A stretch of DNA of 64,000 bases from Diploscapter coronatus (GCA_964036155.1 OZ038422.1:10997201-11061200), one strand, 5' to 3'; positions 11,101 through 25,861 are shown, counted from the first letter of the stretch. A program made the numbers and translations. The notes: generated from the sequence alone by a model not told the origin.

Positions 11101-14100
11101 GAGTCAATGTCATCTTTGTCATGAGAGCCAAGACGAGTTTTTCGGCCTTGGTCGGATAAGGGTTCTTCCGATGTTCGGTCAGCCAATTCTAAAACGAGAT
11201 TTTTCTTGGAGCAGGAATTTATTTGCAAACCTTCAACGGCGCGGTAGTCTCCCGAGTAGCATTTTTGCGACGAACTCCGTCAAATCCGCCATAAGGATGG
11301 TATCCAGTGCTGTCGAATAGCAGACCCGGATACGGTCCACCTCCTAGCGACAGGAGATCAGATCGATTCTCCTAAAAATGGTACTTCGTCAGAATTGTAA
11401 CATTTTGCAGAGTTATCAACGTTTCTTTGTCTAATTATCTTGTTTCGCACTCGCCCCTCCTGATTAGTTGATATAATAACTGATAAGGCGACTTTAGCCG
11501 TCCCTGTCTTGTGGAGATATCGATGAAGATAAAGAGCGACGATGTTTCGTATGATCGGAAATATGAGAGAAAGAAAATCCCCATATTTGAAGAGGGTCAT
11601 CAGCATCCGCAGCAATGAAATGATAGATTTGTTTCGGTTCGGAATTCGATAGTCGTGAGAGCGTAAAGCGGGCACTTATGAGTGTGTATGCGGATAGGGC
11701 TGCGGGCGCGATTCGTAGATAAATCTCGCACGCAAATGATTATTCGAAGACAAGCATATTGGTGTCATATCACCTGTCTTATCATCTCTCGACGAGAATC
11801 TTGTAAATTATCTCAGGAATCGCGAAAATGTTTGCAAAATCTCGAGAATGATGGGAGATTTTTCTGTGAAAATTCGCGCATGAAGTCAATGTCAGAGGAG
11901 GGGTAGTCTCGCAATGAACAAGATAAATGTGTCTTTATTGTCATTGAGTTCGTCTGTATCACTGACTTTTCAAACGTCGAAAGATATGGTATCTCACTTC
12001 TCTGGCCCCCGAAGTTCCTTTCATTCGATTCATTCATTGAATTCTCGCAAAAAGAAACAATTCTAGTGCGCTGCGAAGGCGAGAATAAGACAAATGTTTC
12101 GCGTTTAGTTTCATGTACTTTTTCAATTTAGTTCAACGAAGAGAAAGACGGAAATTGAAGTGAGAGGGGAAGATAGAGAGACTGACTCGGACCTCAAGAA
12201 AACTGACAACTTGATAGGTTGTTTTAGCAAACAATAACTTGACCTTGGGGTGTAGAGTTAGCTGATTGAATCTAGTAGAGTATCGGAGTTGAATTTTGCA
12301 TTTTACATGCCAAATTTGAATACTGTAATGTACGCCTTCTATTGATATGCGATGAGTTGTGAAACAATTGTGTATACAAATCGAAGGCTATCTCGCCATT
12401 TGCCTCCCTTTTATTGCTAATTTTTGACCCGGATGCCGCAATGTCAAGGGGACAAAAATGCAAAATAGGGCTGACAAAAACTAAAGACAGCCTTAGCATT
12501 GTATTGAAATAGTAACATTTGATGATGTATAATGAACGTCTGACTCAATCCATCTCCTAATGCCTAAAATGAGACTGACAATGAAAGAATAGAAGAAGAA
12601 GAAGAAGAAGTACCCTGGGGTTATTTCTATCTAATATCATTGTGATGGTCAGGGGCGAACTTTCAGTGTAATGAATAGACTGAAATTCTACATTTAGGGC
12701 TAGTAAAAATAGGCATTTTGTCGAAAGAAACGTATCAAAATAGATCGCATAATCAGTAATTTGATTACATTTTGGTCAATAGTTTCAACTTTCTAATTTG
12801 CTAACCTAGTACCCTTGAGCAGCTAGTACGACTATGAGTCAGTCGTGGTCACACAATTTTAGGCAGGGGTTAAAACAAGAGACCCCTAACACAACAATGC
12901 AGTCATGTCCAAAATGGAAGAAGGGTGGGGAGATGAGTAGGACCGCGCAAAGCAGTAGAAATTGTCAAGACTCGATGAGAATACAATGCACTGGGGCAGG
13001 AGTTCATATTGAATTGAGACCAATATATTGATTCTCGATACAGTATTAATTGTTGTGTTGGATCGCCAGAAATTTCAATTTCTTTCTGCTGTTGAATTAG
13101 ATCGGCGACAATAACCGAAATTTTCGCGAGGCTTTGTTCGAGGATCGTCAAAAACAATGGTAGACAGGGATTTGCTGGTTGGAAATTTTACAGGATCACA
13201 TAGAGACTGCGGCGAATCGAGAGGGGTAGATATCGCGAAAAGCTCACTAAAGAGTGCTAATCGCGGGTGCCTCTTTCAATAGGGGTGTTTGGCAAGCAAC
13301 CGCCGCGATCAGATGGATCCCTTTTGCACAAGATTGTTGGACAAATAGAGAAATAAATATGATTGGCTGTGAGAGAGATCTCATTGAAAGTGAGAAGGTT
13401 CTTATCATTTTTGCCGAAATATTTCTCCATCTGTCATCTTTATGCTTTTGCTCGAGAAGTTGTTCACTCAGAGAAGAAATTACTTTGAGCGCAGCGCTAG
13501 CAGCGACTGCGTGCTTGTTGACATGTCGCGTTGACACGATTGGAGCAAGAGAAATAGTGCAAAGATGAAGGAGGTCGCAAGAAACTAGAGGGAATACGGT
13601 AGCAGACAGAGAAAGTTATTGAAGAAAGGACCCTTGCTGCTGCCCGTTTTTAGGCGATTAGCTGACAATCGTCTGTGAGAAAATGCGAGTCAATCTTATT
13701 CGGTCCTTTTCTCTAAGCTGCTCAATGTCTATACTATTTCTGCGCTTTCGAATTTCTCTAGTGCCTTTTATGAACCGCTACTATTTCATTCGCACTCTCT
13801 CTTTTCAGTGCTATTTCAAGAATTAGTTAGATGCTACTGAAGAAGCTTAACGTCTGCAATCACTGAAATGAGAAGTGTTAGAATTGCGCGCGTAGTTAGA
13901 CCATTGAAATTGGTTCAGAGTTCGGAAATAATTTAGAACAAACCCCTGATTTGTACAATGGAAATCAGATAAAGACTTTGATTGACAGGCAATTTTTTCT
14001 CAAAACAATGCTTCCTTTGATATTACGGTTCGGTATTTGACAAAAACGAATCCTTTTGGCAGCTAATTATACAGAAAGAAAGGGCAAATACAGAGATAGT

Positions 14101-16447
14101 CTTGTCTGATAGGATCTGAGTGAAATTCTTCCAAGATTTCTAGAGTTATAAAAGTTACGATGAGATTTGTTGCATCAGATAAGCGAGTCGGAGGCGCCAA
14201 ACGAAACGTAAATTTGAACTTGTAAACACGCGTGTCGCATTTGAACTAGTAGAAGGACGCGACATAGTTCATTTCGAGTTGAAGAAAAGAAACATTGATA
14301 CTCGGGAAGATGTCGAAAGAGATCGATAAACTTACGGATTGCATTCCGCCGGAAAACAAGACTGCTGCCGGATAGGGCAGACCAGACGCTGCTGCGCTGG
14401 CAGCCATGGCTTGCATCGCAGCCGCTTGCGGCAGTCCGCCCGGAAACGGAAATTGACCAAATAAAGGCGATCCTAGAATTTTTCGGATTTAATGAAGATC
14501 CTCGGCCTTGAAATGTTTACCTCCAGGCAAAAGCCGAACTGCCTCAGAATGACCTTCTTCGCTGATTATCGGGGTCGTCGATTGATTTGAGGGCATAAGC
14601 TGAAAACGATATGCCATTCTCTGGACCTTGCTTTGAGCTTGGTAATTTATAAAGACGTGGCTTTATCAGTTTTCATAAAGGAATGTGAAATTGTCCTGAC
14701 TAAAATAATAACCAGGTGTCTCCACCCAAGTTTGTGTTAGACTCGATATAAGATAAGAATGGAATTTTATATCTCGTAGATACAAGAGAAGTGGTGTCGT
14801 TATGAGTTGAAAGATACGGTTTGGATATTCAGAGGTGTTTCAATAGAGGGTGGACTGTAAGGCTCGCAGCTAGCAAGCTAGGTAAATAATTATAATTAGG
14901 AAGGTGGGAGAATCGATAAATCCGGATGAATATCTGTATTTTACGACACGTTTATTACGAGCTAAAGTATTAGCCAGAGCAGCTACGATGATGATGAAAT
15001 GACTCTGAAACAGCAGAGGGAAAAAGATGGAGAAACGGGGTTCGCGATTATGTTGATGAGATGGTAGATTAGAGAAAGAAAGGGGCGGAGTCCGAGGAGG
15101 GGAATGAGTGCTGCGCGAGACGAAGGATACAGCGACGAGGTCGAGAAATAGTACGGCCGACTTAGAGATGCCCGAGAGAATTGTTGAAACGGTTCTTTTC
15201 TCATTTTATGAAAAGGGCGGGACAAAAGTTTAGTGACGGAGCGAGAGTGATGAGACAAAATTAATGAAACAGTGGAATATCATATCACACGATAGGATGG
15301 GATGAATTTGGTGTTATTGAAAATCTCATGTGCGGATGATTTTATTGGATTTGAAAGATGCAATTTTCGCTAGCTTGAGATAAATTTGGATTCCACACAA
15401 TTTGAAAATTGTGCAAATTTTGTACTCACATGTAATATCCATTATGCTTCTGCAGATAAGCACATATGGAATGGGAGAGAATGAGATAATTGTCATATTT
15501 TCGCGTACCTGGCAGCTATACGCTCTTATCCGAACAGATATAACGAGCATCCGAGAAATAGGGTAATAAATAGAGATAGCAAGGAAATCGAGAAAGGATG
15601 TGCTAAATCGAAAAAGCTGCCTAAGGGTCATTAGCTTCGGAGACAATTAAGGGTAACAGATACGGGTGAAAATTAAAGATTATGAAAAATGAATAGTAGC
15701 ATGTTAAAATATGATTCATTTTTCTATGATTGAGTGAATCATCTTGTTCATAAATAAAGACAGCGCGCATCCAAGTTCGACTATTAGTAAATCGTAAATT
15801 GATATTTACTACGTGCGAACAAGCGTTATGGAGGAACATGGAAGATGGTAAAAGAATGCGAAAGTTTGCCATTTCGACAATAGTATGTCGTGACCAAATT
15901 AATTTACGGCGGTTAAAAGTCGAAAAAATCTACACGCAAGAAGTTTAATCGACTGTGTTGATGAAGTCGGTTAATTTTGACGCATCTTGCGATTTATTTA
16001 GGCGTGTGTTTGACCAATGTAATTAAGCAAGGGCCTCCAAGCAAAGACGCGACCTTTGTTGAATGAAAAACGCTTCGAGTATTGACTATGGGGTTGTAAG
16101 GTGAACGAACTTGTAAATTATTGCGGACAGTCGTAGTTTTCATATCTTTCAACACGTGGAGGGAGATTTCAATGTGTTTGAAAATCATGGTATGGGTACG
16201 CGCAGGGGGTTGTCGAGAAGAGAACCGTAAGATTTATGGCTATCGAAATATGAGAGCGAGAAAAACAGTCAAACAGTCGTCGGGAGGACGAATGATGACA
16301 CGGAAATGGATACAGAATTGGCTATCTTATGGGAGATTTATCGAACATGATAATCAAACATAACCGATATTTATGGGAGACTTGTTTTCTTTTTAGTTTT
16401 TCCAGACTTACCGAATTGAAAGCCCCATTTGCATTGAACGCCATCAT
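8115..16447 (-). CDS. irx-1: Iroquois-class TALE homeodomain transcription factor
   Basis: The nematode Iroquois homologue, about 410 residues from the chosen start. Minus-strand exons: 16412-16447, 14521-14599, 14336-14472, 11231-11371, 11099-11188, 9476-9641, 9131-9426, 8991-9087 and 8115-8305. The homeodomain (about residues 115-180) is split over three exons. It has the Iroquois signature [14 protein letters not shown], the TALE loop [15 protein letters not shown], and recognition helix [20 protein letters not shown] with the DNA-contacting Asn. An acidic run ([15 protein letters not shown]) follows immediately, as is usual for the class. The C-terminus is Pro/Ser/Asn/Ala-rich low complexity. 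The start is uncertain. I used tandem ATGs at 16442-16447, but the frame stays open upstream to a stop near 16574, and a further 5' exon is possible (see 19437-19711). Introns of 3.0, 1.8 and 1.5 kb stand out against neighbouring genes. It is head-to-head with the SOWAH-like gene. Confidence 0.93.
12591..12610. repeat. (GAA)n microsatellite
   Basis: Six to seven AGA/GAA units within the largest intron of the Iroquois gene. Confidence 0.8.
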
Positions 16448-18221
16448 CGATTTTAGCTTTTCCTGGATCGATCCCGAAGAATCCTGATCAGTGGGAGTAT
16501 CGATTTTAGCAATGTTTTCCAGCTTTTCGCACAAAAAATGGGCTTTTAGCGAGAATACCAAGGATAGTGAGGTCTAACTGAAATTAACTTATTTAGTTTG
16601 TCGTTGGATCGAAGAAAATCGAGAATATGGTTGAACGGTAGCGAGCGCGAAGTATAAAAATTAGGAAATGTAGCATTTTACGACTCGGCAATAAAATCAC
16701 GCCTTAGTAGGACGGGCTGACAACACTGGCAATAAAGTGATTATTCGCTGGAATGATTGAGAGAGGAGCACTGATAGGAGCAAAGAAGGAGCTACTGATG
16801 GCTGCTTAGAACTGATAGGCAAAAGTACCCAGGATGGGGCTTAGAAGGAAGAAATTAGTTGTTTGACAGCGGGGATTAACGAAAAATGTGAACAGATTCA
16901 GATAACGGAAGCGCTGAACTACACATTTTCGAATGCCCCTGTGAGGTTTGACAAATTGATTGATGAACTGTCTACATCAAACATGTAAATGACAAAAAAT
17001 TTACACCACGTTTTCGTCTATTCGCGAATTAAACAAAAAACAATTTGCTATTCGGCAGAACTTGATGAAGATACGCTATATGCTATTGTTGAATACCAAC
17101 GCGCTCTCGCGTGAACATTTTATTGAAATTTATACAATACGAAATGGAGAAAACTGAAAATTTCGATACGCGCGTGTGGCGCGTTTTGCCTAATTTGAAA
17201 TCGAGAAAGATACGAGAGACAATGAAAAATGCCATTGAACGCGGAAACAAAAGGGAGGGTTACTTTTACTTATTTACAAAACGACATAAATGATGCGAGT
17301 AACATTAGTCTCAACTGATGAAATTCAGTCTTTAATTCATGAAACAAGAGAAAAAGATCGTTTACAAGATAAACTTGTACATTTTAGTCAGATGAGTTTC
17401 GAATTTGACAAAATGAAATCATAGAATAATCAAACTTATTTCGATGACTAACAGGGTGATTCTTGGAAATAAGTAAACTTGGTACAAAGCGATGACTATG
17501 AATATTTGATAGGCTGGGAAGAAGAGTGATGTGGATGAGACAGAAAGTGGGCGGAGTCTGGAGAATTTTGATGCGGTACCTTGTAGAACAAGCTGCTTTG
17601 GGGAGTATGGCGGTTGTCAATTTCTTTGGATGTCTCTCGGTGTGTCTCGCTCTCTAATCCCCCCAAGCCACGCCCCTGGACTAGCTAAAGAACACGCGTT
17701 ATTGGAGGAAAACATGGGTTAGAGAAGAGAGAGTGTAGAGCAACTACAAGCCCATAGCTTGTCTTTGCAGAGAGAGAGCAACATGTAGGCGGAGTCATGT
17801 CTCTCGTTCTCCCAGATGCGAGTGTGTCGTATGTATGTTGGGAGGTGTATACGGTAACAAATGAATGAGCGCTATAGCTTGCTATAAAAGCTCTAGAGCA
17901 AATAGATGGCGAAATACTAGGCAAAATCGAGAGCGCTCCACCAGATTAATTATCGATTATCTTTAGAAGGTTATTTACATGGTTAAAATTAGAGGCGCGA
18001 CGACGAAATAAACTCAAAATGCTACCAACTTCCAATTTCTAAACAATGGAAACTGCCGACGAGATGATGTTTTTGTGCATAGGTAGAATTAGCGACTTTT
18101 ATGATTCTTCGAAAAATTTAATGAAACGAGAGGAATTCCAAATTCATATCGCCAAAAACGACGTGAAAAGACTGGTAATCTAACAAGTTATAGCAAATTA
18201 TCTAAATGAGGGAGCGCCCAT

Positions 18222-18237
18222 AGCAGCAGCAGCAGCA
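18222..18237. repeat. (AGC)n microsatellite
   Basis: Five AGC units in non-coding DNA upstream of the Iroquois gene; no open exon accompanies it. Confidence 0.7.
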
Positions 18238-19436
18238 AAATAGTAACGATGAAATATAAAAATAATTGAAACAATGGGTGAAATGGCTGATGCCCACTGC
18301 AAAGCAATGCTTTGCAAAAATGGCATTTCGACTGATACAAAAGCGGGGTGGTTGAATCTATTTGCGTGTCACTAAATGATTATTTCTATGACCGGTAAGT
18401 GGACAGAAGGTGAAAAACGGCGACGAGAGACTATTTGAAGCCTCAGGCGTATACAGAAATAATGCATAGTGAAACACGTATGCGCAAGTAAAAACACAAT
18501 AACCATTTATGGGAGGAGAGGAGGCAAGAGTGAACTGTGTAAGGGCGTAGTAGAGGTAATGTGTGTGGGTAAATGGTTAGGTATTAGGAAAAGAAATCAT
18601 TTAGCGAGAGAATGAAAATTGACAACAATCAAGAAATAGTGCGTCATGTAGAGAGACAATCACACAATGAAACGGTCAAGCAACGGTCGACTGGCGAAAA
18701 ACCTTGTCGGTCAAAGTGCCGACGGGCAAAAACGCCCAGAGCGACCGATACGCGGCAGAACGAAATTTGTGTAATGACCTTTTCAGAAGAGGCATCAAAA
18801 GGAATAGATGCACGTACACGTGCGTCGCTTGCCTAGAGAAATTAAATCAGACTATCAGAACAAAATGAAACAAGTATTGTTGTTAAATGAGGCACTCAAA
18901 CAGACACCGAATTAGGTTAAAAGACCCCCGAAATAGAAACGAATAGGCTAAATATGTCCTGCCATTGTGATGTGATTAGAAACATTTGGACGAAATTAGG
19001 CGCACATTGGTTAAAAAATGACGAAATTCTAAATGGCTAGGGGAATTTTAGATCAAGCAATTCGATAACGTTGTTGTGTCGACGATAGTTCTGGAATTAG
19101 AGTAAACGAGGCGAAAATGAGAATGTCTGACATCGAAAATAGTTTATTTTCACGGCACACGGCGGTTTTTTGGTGTATTGTTTCGTTAAATGATCACATG
19201 CGTTTGCAAAACATGCATTTTCCATGTCGTACGCGTGTTGAATTTTTAGTGCCAAACTTGAGTGAATGGACTGGTAGTAGTGCGATAATGACGATGATGA
19301 TATGGTGATGATTATGATTGTTTTTGATGAAGGGTCGTCCGTGGCCACTACTCATGCGAAAAGAAGAACGAGAACGGTCAAAACATATGTCCTGTTCGAC
19401 AATTTGCTACTCCGATTGTATTACTTTAACGAAATA

Positions 19437-19711
19437 TTATTTGCGTTCAATTTCGTCAGTCCCTTTGAAGGCTGAATTGGAGTGGTTGAAAACCCATTTC
19501 AGAGTGAATTGAGATAAGCTACTGCTGCTACTGCCAGAGCTATGTGAGGAGCGGCTCGCGCGATCTCTTTCCGGGGGTAATTCTAGAAGGGTGTGTGGTG
19601 GAGTCATTTTCGCACACAATCACTTGGAGAGCTTAGAGCGCTTCTTCCTTTCTCACAAGACACCGGAATAAGTGCCTGCTAACACCTCACTTTAGTGACA
19701 CCCGCCGCTCT
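19437..19711 (-). other. Candidate upstream exon of the Iroquois gene (Ser-rich)
   Basis: On the minus strand a 35-nt pyrimidine-rich tract ends in TCTCTTGCAG at 19712. It is followed by a 104-nt leader, then ATG at 19607. The frame runs to a stop at 19437 and encodes MTPPHTLLELPPERD, then a Ser-rich stretch (HSSGSSSSSLSQ). A phase-0 donor could be used after LKW, joining in frame to the Iroquois exon near 16.5 kb through a GCGAAAAG or GATCAG acceptor. This would supply the missing N-terminus. The donor (GTTTTC) is weak and nothing here is diagnostic of Iroquois, so it could also be chance or a separate small gene. Confidence 0.3.
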
Positions 19712-22165
19712 CTGCAAGAGAAGAGGAAGAGGAGGAGAGGAAGACGGAAAATAAAAGGAATCGCAGCATCGCATCGCGCGCGCGGCTTTATCTTTCCTTG
19801 CTAACTAGTCCTCTCTGCATCCCTTCTCTTGTTCATTTTCAACACACACACCCAGAGAGATGCTACGACAAATATTACTGTAGAAAATGTGACTAGGCGC
19901 TTCGCGTATACAATGAAATCGAAATTGACAGTTTTTGTAGTGAGAAAATGTTATGGAAAACTGGAATGACGGAGTAAAGGATAAAAGCAAAATGTGGGAA
20001 AGGTTTGACTTGTAGGAATAAAAAATGTGCAAAGCAGAGTTGATTTGAGTCGTAGGTGTGAAACGTCGCGCACACTTGATTGCAAATGTCAAATGAACCG
20101 AGCCGATTGACAGTTTACTGTTTGCTCGTTTGCAGTCGAGGTACGAGTTGGCCTTTGGACAGCGCGGATATTTCATCCTTCTCTTTGTTTTGAGGTGATC
20201 AAGTAGTGTATCGTTTGATGAAGAAGGAAGGGTGATCAAATCGTAGAAATGTCGGGATTATAGCGAAGTCAGAAATCTTGCACAATAAGAAATCGAACCT
20301 GCACCTCAAGTCATAGGTTAAGGATGTAGAGGGACAATAGAGGATTTGCCTTTGTGACAGAACGTTCCGAGCACTTGGCGGTATATTTTTTGTGATATAC
20401 ACTTCGAAATGTAGCCGATAGGAATACGTATACTCAAAAATGTCGACAATTTTAAATTAGGCGATAAGTTCTTCAGTCTTTGGTGTAAAAAATGCGCCAT
20501 ATGAATGAATGGAATGAATTGTAGGGGAGAAAAGTTAATGAAAAACGACAAGTATAACGCACCCATTATAAGTAGGTACATGCAAAATTATGTTGGACGC
20601 CGCGTGTGAGAGATAGGAGGCATTTGGAAATATGAAAATTTTACATCGTGCAGTTGAAATTTATAGGACAAGCTGCCATTTTCTCGTCATTAAATGTCGA
20701 GGGCTCATTTGTGAAAATGTTTGTATGAAACATCTCATTTTGAAATGTTTTGATCAATTATTCTTGCTAGTCTCAAACTTGAGGAAAACATTAAGAGATA
20801 AATGTTGGGACCAACCAGATAAATTTCAAGGGTAATTAGCATGAAGCCAAAAATAACACCGAAGAAATGTATACTTTTTACGAAAAATATGGGATTTTGT
20901 AAACTATGAGAAATGATGAAATTTTTTGAGGATCACAGAAATTCGAAGCTCGTAAAACTACAATAACAAACGCGGCGATTGTTCCAAATGAACGAGACAT
21001 GTGTGAAGCTGGGGAAATAGTTAGGCGGACAATGGATGAAGTTGAGAGATACTGAGAGAAACAGACGAGCCCACAGACTCGCTCAACGAAGAGGAGGGCG
21101 GGACTTCGACGAAATAGTTCGCGATTTGGGGAGAGAACAAAGATAAATGAGGATTGTGACGCGGAAATCGTCGAATGTGCAAAATTAATGATTGATTAAT
21201 CGAATCGGAAAAGTGCTAGATCATATCCAATCGAGGTGTGGTTTTGAGATTTCAAGCTAGAAAATTGATTCAAGAACGAGAGTCGAAGGTTATTTCTGAC
21301 AAATTATTAGTGAAGCAAGAATAACACTCTAGGCAGGGTCGTGTGTGCTATCATGTCAGTGTTGCTGTCTTAGAGAGGATCTGGTAGCTATTGAGATGAT
21401 AATCAGTTGTAAGTGATACTTGACATTGTTTGCGAAATGTTACTCTGGAACAAGTTCTTGTCAAACGCGATCATGATAGGTCGTGTGTTTTCAACTTTGT
21501 CCAGATTTGAAGTTTACCAGGAAGCTCCGGTGTTTTGATTTTGGTTTTTGAGTCAGAACTCGATGACTTTCCCATGGCAAAAAGAACCCTTCTGTCTTCT
21601 TATTGCACGAGGATTAGTCGAAGAGCGCCCTCTGGCACTAAGACCTCGGGTCGGTAACAGTGATTAACATGGCTTTTATGCGAGGAAGAACGCGCAGTTG
21701 TTGCCCCAAAAATATGTACACGAACGAATTCGGACAAATAACAAATGGAGTGGAAGTATATTTTGGGGCTTATAGGGTATACTGTAACTTACGAATGTCC
21801 GGACTAAAAGTACTTTCATGAGAGCAGATGTAATATGGAGTCCGTGAGATTTTCGGATGGCCACGATTAGTCTATGAGAACGAGATGCTGGCGGCGGACC
21901 CTAATGAAATGGATATTTGTATAAATATTAGTTAGAGCTGATGGGGTGTTAGGAAGAGAGGGTGGACGGTGGGGATATTAAATTTGTGCTAAATATCCTC
22001 ATATCTCTCGATCTCTGCAAATCTCGTTCCGTGCTCTAAAACCTATGATGCATCCAGACACATTGGCAATATTCTGGGGCTTGTCCCCCCATATAGAGAC
22101 GCGGAAAATTGTCGAGAGCACATGCGCTAAGACGTTCGGCAAACATTGTCATAGATCCGAGCGTA

Positions 22166-22181
22166 TCTCTCTCTCTCTCTC
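22166..22181. repeat. (CT)n microsatellite
   Basis: Eight TC units in the divergent non-coding block; CT/GA runs of this kind are common in nematode promoters. Confidence 0.7.
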
Positions 22182-25100
22182 GATTATAGCGAAGAAACTT
22201 GAACTATTTCTCGAGTTTTTCTGCGTCCCTACCGAGTATTCTCAACTTTGTACATTCCTGTAAATGCGCTCGTTCCTTATGCACATTTGAGGACGCGCTT
22301 ATCACAGAAAATACACAGGATTTGAGATGATAGTATGCAGAAAAATGGGATTATCGCACCCAGAATGAGTGATAGGTAAATAACTTTGCCAGAAAATTGA
22401 TTGGCCGAGAAGGACTTCAGAGAAACACTCATAGAAGAAAGTTAATTTCCTGAGATATTCTTACTTTGGTCAAGGAATCTAGACATAAGGAAATTTTGCA
22501 CGAAGAATTAAAACACGAACGGATTTCGGAAATGACAAAGGAACTTTACGCAAATGTAAAGGGAAATGTTCATTTATGGATAGGAAGGAGACTGAGTGAA
22601 AAAGATTTAATTTCTCGATCGTGTAGGTAGGATAAATATGGCATCTAAAGTGATTTGAACGAGAGAATCTGTGTTTCTCAAGACAAATTGGTGTTCTCAT
22701 CGGTTGACAAGTTTGGGAAATTCGAAAGGGCACGAGTCTCTTTGCTCGAATGTGGTGTGAGGTCAATTCACTCACTGGAATCCCTTTAAAAATGGCACTA
22801 TTTCATCTTCACAACTTCACACCTTCATACAATTTTAGATGTTTGAGTGGAAACAATGAAATTCTCCTGTCGAATGCGGCGATTATCAGCACTTTCATGG
22901 GAGATGTCTGACTAGTTTGTGAACATTTTCTTAAGTGATTTTGAAAATGAAATATGGTAGCCTTCAATTATATATCGTAAAGTTCAAAAGGGGATTAGAT
23001 GGACCTAACCCTATCAACCTGTTGGCATGCCGGTGGATAATTCTTGTTTCGAGCGACTATCTCATATCCGATCGGCCTCTAATTAACCTCTTAGTCTCAA
23101 CCATATCTTTGCCGATTCGATTGTGAACGACATGGGCAGATGTTTCTGTCTGATTTCATTCGGAAATTCGATGGAATTGCTCCGAAATCGTGAGAACTAA
23201 ATTAATTACGAATGAAACACGTGTCAAAATGGACATCGATAATCTATGCGCATTTCGTCTTGTTTAGAGGGGATTTATTAGCAACAACTCTCGGGGATAG
23301 ATTCAAATGCGCTGAAGGACCTAATATGGGCAGGCAGACTTATGCAAATTAACTAAGGCCATCCTAGGGTATTTGGAGATTTTATAGTGGACTTGAGTAG
23401 GTATTCAAAGAAGGATGCACTTTTGAACATCTTGTGATCAAACAGATGATCTATCCAATTTTTCCCGACTACCCGGTATTATCATTAATCATTCGAACAC
23501 AGATAAGCACCTTGGAGGTAGACCAGCGTGTTGAACAAACCTGGCGCCTGTTTGAAAGAAGGATTACGAAAATGCTCAAGTTTTCTTGCGTCAATGTCCC
23601 ACTTCGATTTGATGGTTTTTCTCGGCTCGATTTCTGTCATTTCTCAGCAAGCAAACCTCTGTTTAGTGTGAAAAATGGCACTTCTCACCCGCTGCGGGTT
23701 TGATGCTGAAAAATGTCAAAAAGTGTCAACGAGATGTGAGCTGCGGTGACTAGTTATTTGATGGGAAAATCGTTTTGTGAAAAAGTAATAAAAGCAGTTT
23801 GAGGGACCTGTAACAAGCACTTTGATGGCATTATGAACAATTGGGTAAATTTTTAGTTTTCTACAGTACCCAAGACTTGCATTATTAATGATTTTACAAT
23901 CTCCTTATTTTCGAACCACCAAAATGGACCAGTTGATATGATCTAGTGCTGTATTACAAAATCTTGGGGAGATGATCTAACCTCGATAATTTGACATATT
24001 AATCTCGGGAGGGGGAGGGCATGTGTATGGATTGGATAAATGAATAAGTGGGGATAACCTTTTACCTATTCCTGGATTGTAATAATATGAGTTATACGAT
24101 GATAGACTCGGAGTGTGTTGCACAATTTAGAGAGGTCGAGAGATGGGAGAGGGGGGGGGAGAAATTATGAGATCCACAATAGAGAGATGTGTTACGTTCC
24201 CTTTTAATCTGTATAAACAATGCATCGCTTGGATTTATCCGGAGCTATATGATATCCCCCTGCTGTTTTGCATGGATGCGGTCTAAATTGACACCTTTCA
24301 GTCACACAGCCAGATTTGGACAGTTGATTGATAGCGGATGACCGAATTAAAGAGCCATACAAAAGGTGTGAAACGGTCCAACAGATGGTCTGGAATATTG
24401 ACATTCACATGAAGATATGGGCTCATAATGAATTTTTTACACAAACTACAAAGGACTCTCCATGTATGACAAATTTGCAGCCACCCATCTTTCGTGGGAA
24501 CTTCCAGCGATGAAACAAAGCAATCCGCCGCAGTTTTGGTACATAAAACGGCGCGTTTGTAGGCGATAAATAAAAATTTAGTGTGACATAAAATCGGATA
24601 AATTTGGGGACAAATTTGATTACGATCTATTTTTGTACAACATTTGCTTCACCTCCTTTCAAAAAATCTGTAAACTCATAACAGTTCTTCCTGGGCTCGT
24701 TTTTGGCCTAACGCAGCTCTGCTTCTGTAAACCCAGTGCTGCTTTACCAATTCCTTATTTTCACCGTCAAAAAATAGACCCTCCCCGCTTTTGAGGTGAA
24801 ATATACCACCCTGCATTGAGACCACTATGCATAAGGAAGTGAGAGATGGGAAAGAGCGGAAAGTTGCACATTATTTTATGCTTTTTCCTCTGGCCAAAAA
24901 AATCTAGGTACTCCACTAATTTACACCCTTTACTCGACTGTTCATAATTATTCATCGACTTTGAAAAGGGGAATCGCACGTGTACAGCAAAGTTTATAAG
25001 CAGTGGTATTTAGTGCAAAATTCGGCTGTTTATAGTATCTTGGACAACACTTGTTTAGTTCGTTTAAACGATGATGTGCAGGAAATTTGATATGGTAACA

Positions 25101-25861
25101 ACTCGCGCCGCTGGGTGAACAATGTGCTGTGGGAACCAAATTGCAAAAACTTCGAGTCGTTTTGTACCACTTTTGACCGAGGGATAGTTTACAGCGGCGA
25201 TCTTCAACCTATGTGTAGGGAATTAGTGAATGGTCGTAATGAGCAGCAATTTTGAGGTGAAATAAGCGAGTTCAAAATAGAAGAGTAGAAGGGAACAAGC
25301 ATCGTGTGTTTACGTCAGTTCTTGTTGCCGTAATAGAAACTTATAATTTTCAATACTTGAGTAAGATTTGCAAACTATTCCCCGAGGACTTCACCGATGG
25401 ACAGAACCCATCTAATAGCCTGCTAAGATACTCGCTATTGAGATTTGCTGCAATAACAAGACGAAGCATTGCGAATCAAGCGAAGCAAGACTTGTTGAAA
25501 GTCAGATCAACCCGAGATAAACCACACAAGATGCATGTGTCAAGACTTTAGTTGGATAAAATTGAAATAAGGAAATAGAAATGTGGAATTGAAAGAACGG
25601 AACACTACAAGAACAAATGTTGTCATGCTCCTTTAATGGCAATAAATGGGCATAAAACGCATTGGGGATGATGGCTATGCAAATGAGCCGTAACAGGGCT
25701 TCATACAAACGTAGAAAATATTGAAAAATTAATATTTTCGCGTTTTTCTCTCAAATTGATCTTTCAATCTCTTCTCATATTGTATCTATTTCATCCTCTT
25801 ACTCGCGATTCATTTTTTTGCAACATCTTTTGTCGAACTTCAAAATTCAGGAGAGGCAGCA

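Larger units (their letters stand above)
16448..25861. other. 9.4-kb divergent non-coding block between Iroquois and SOWAH-like genes
   Basis: The two start codons face away from each other across this block, and I find no convincing independent gene in it. It should hold promoters of both genes and probably distal enhancers of the homeobox gene. Visible elements: a good acceptor TTAATTTCAG (minus strand, exon would begin at 16577), which could be a trans-splice site for the Iroquois mRNA; a pyrimidine-rich tract and AG on the minus strand near 19711; a CAG run at 18222-18237; a CT run at 22166-22181; and homeodomain-type TAATTA or TTAAT-rich sites near 21183-21199 and 23199-23208. Much of the plus strand shows G over C excess. 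Confidence 0.6.
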
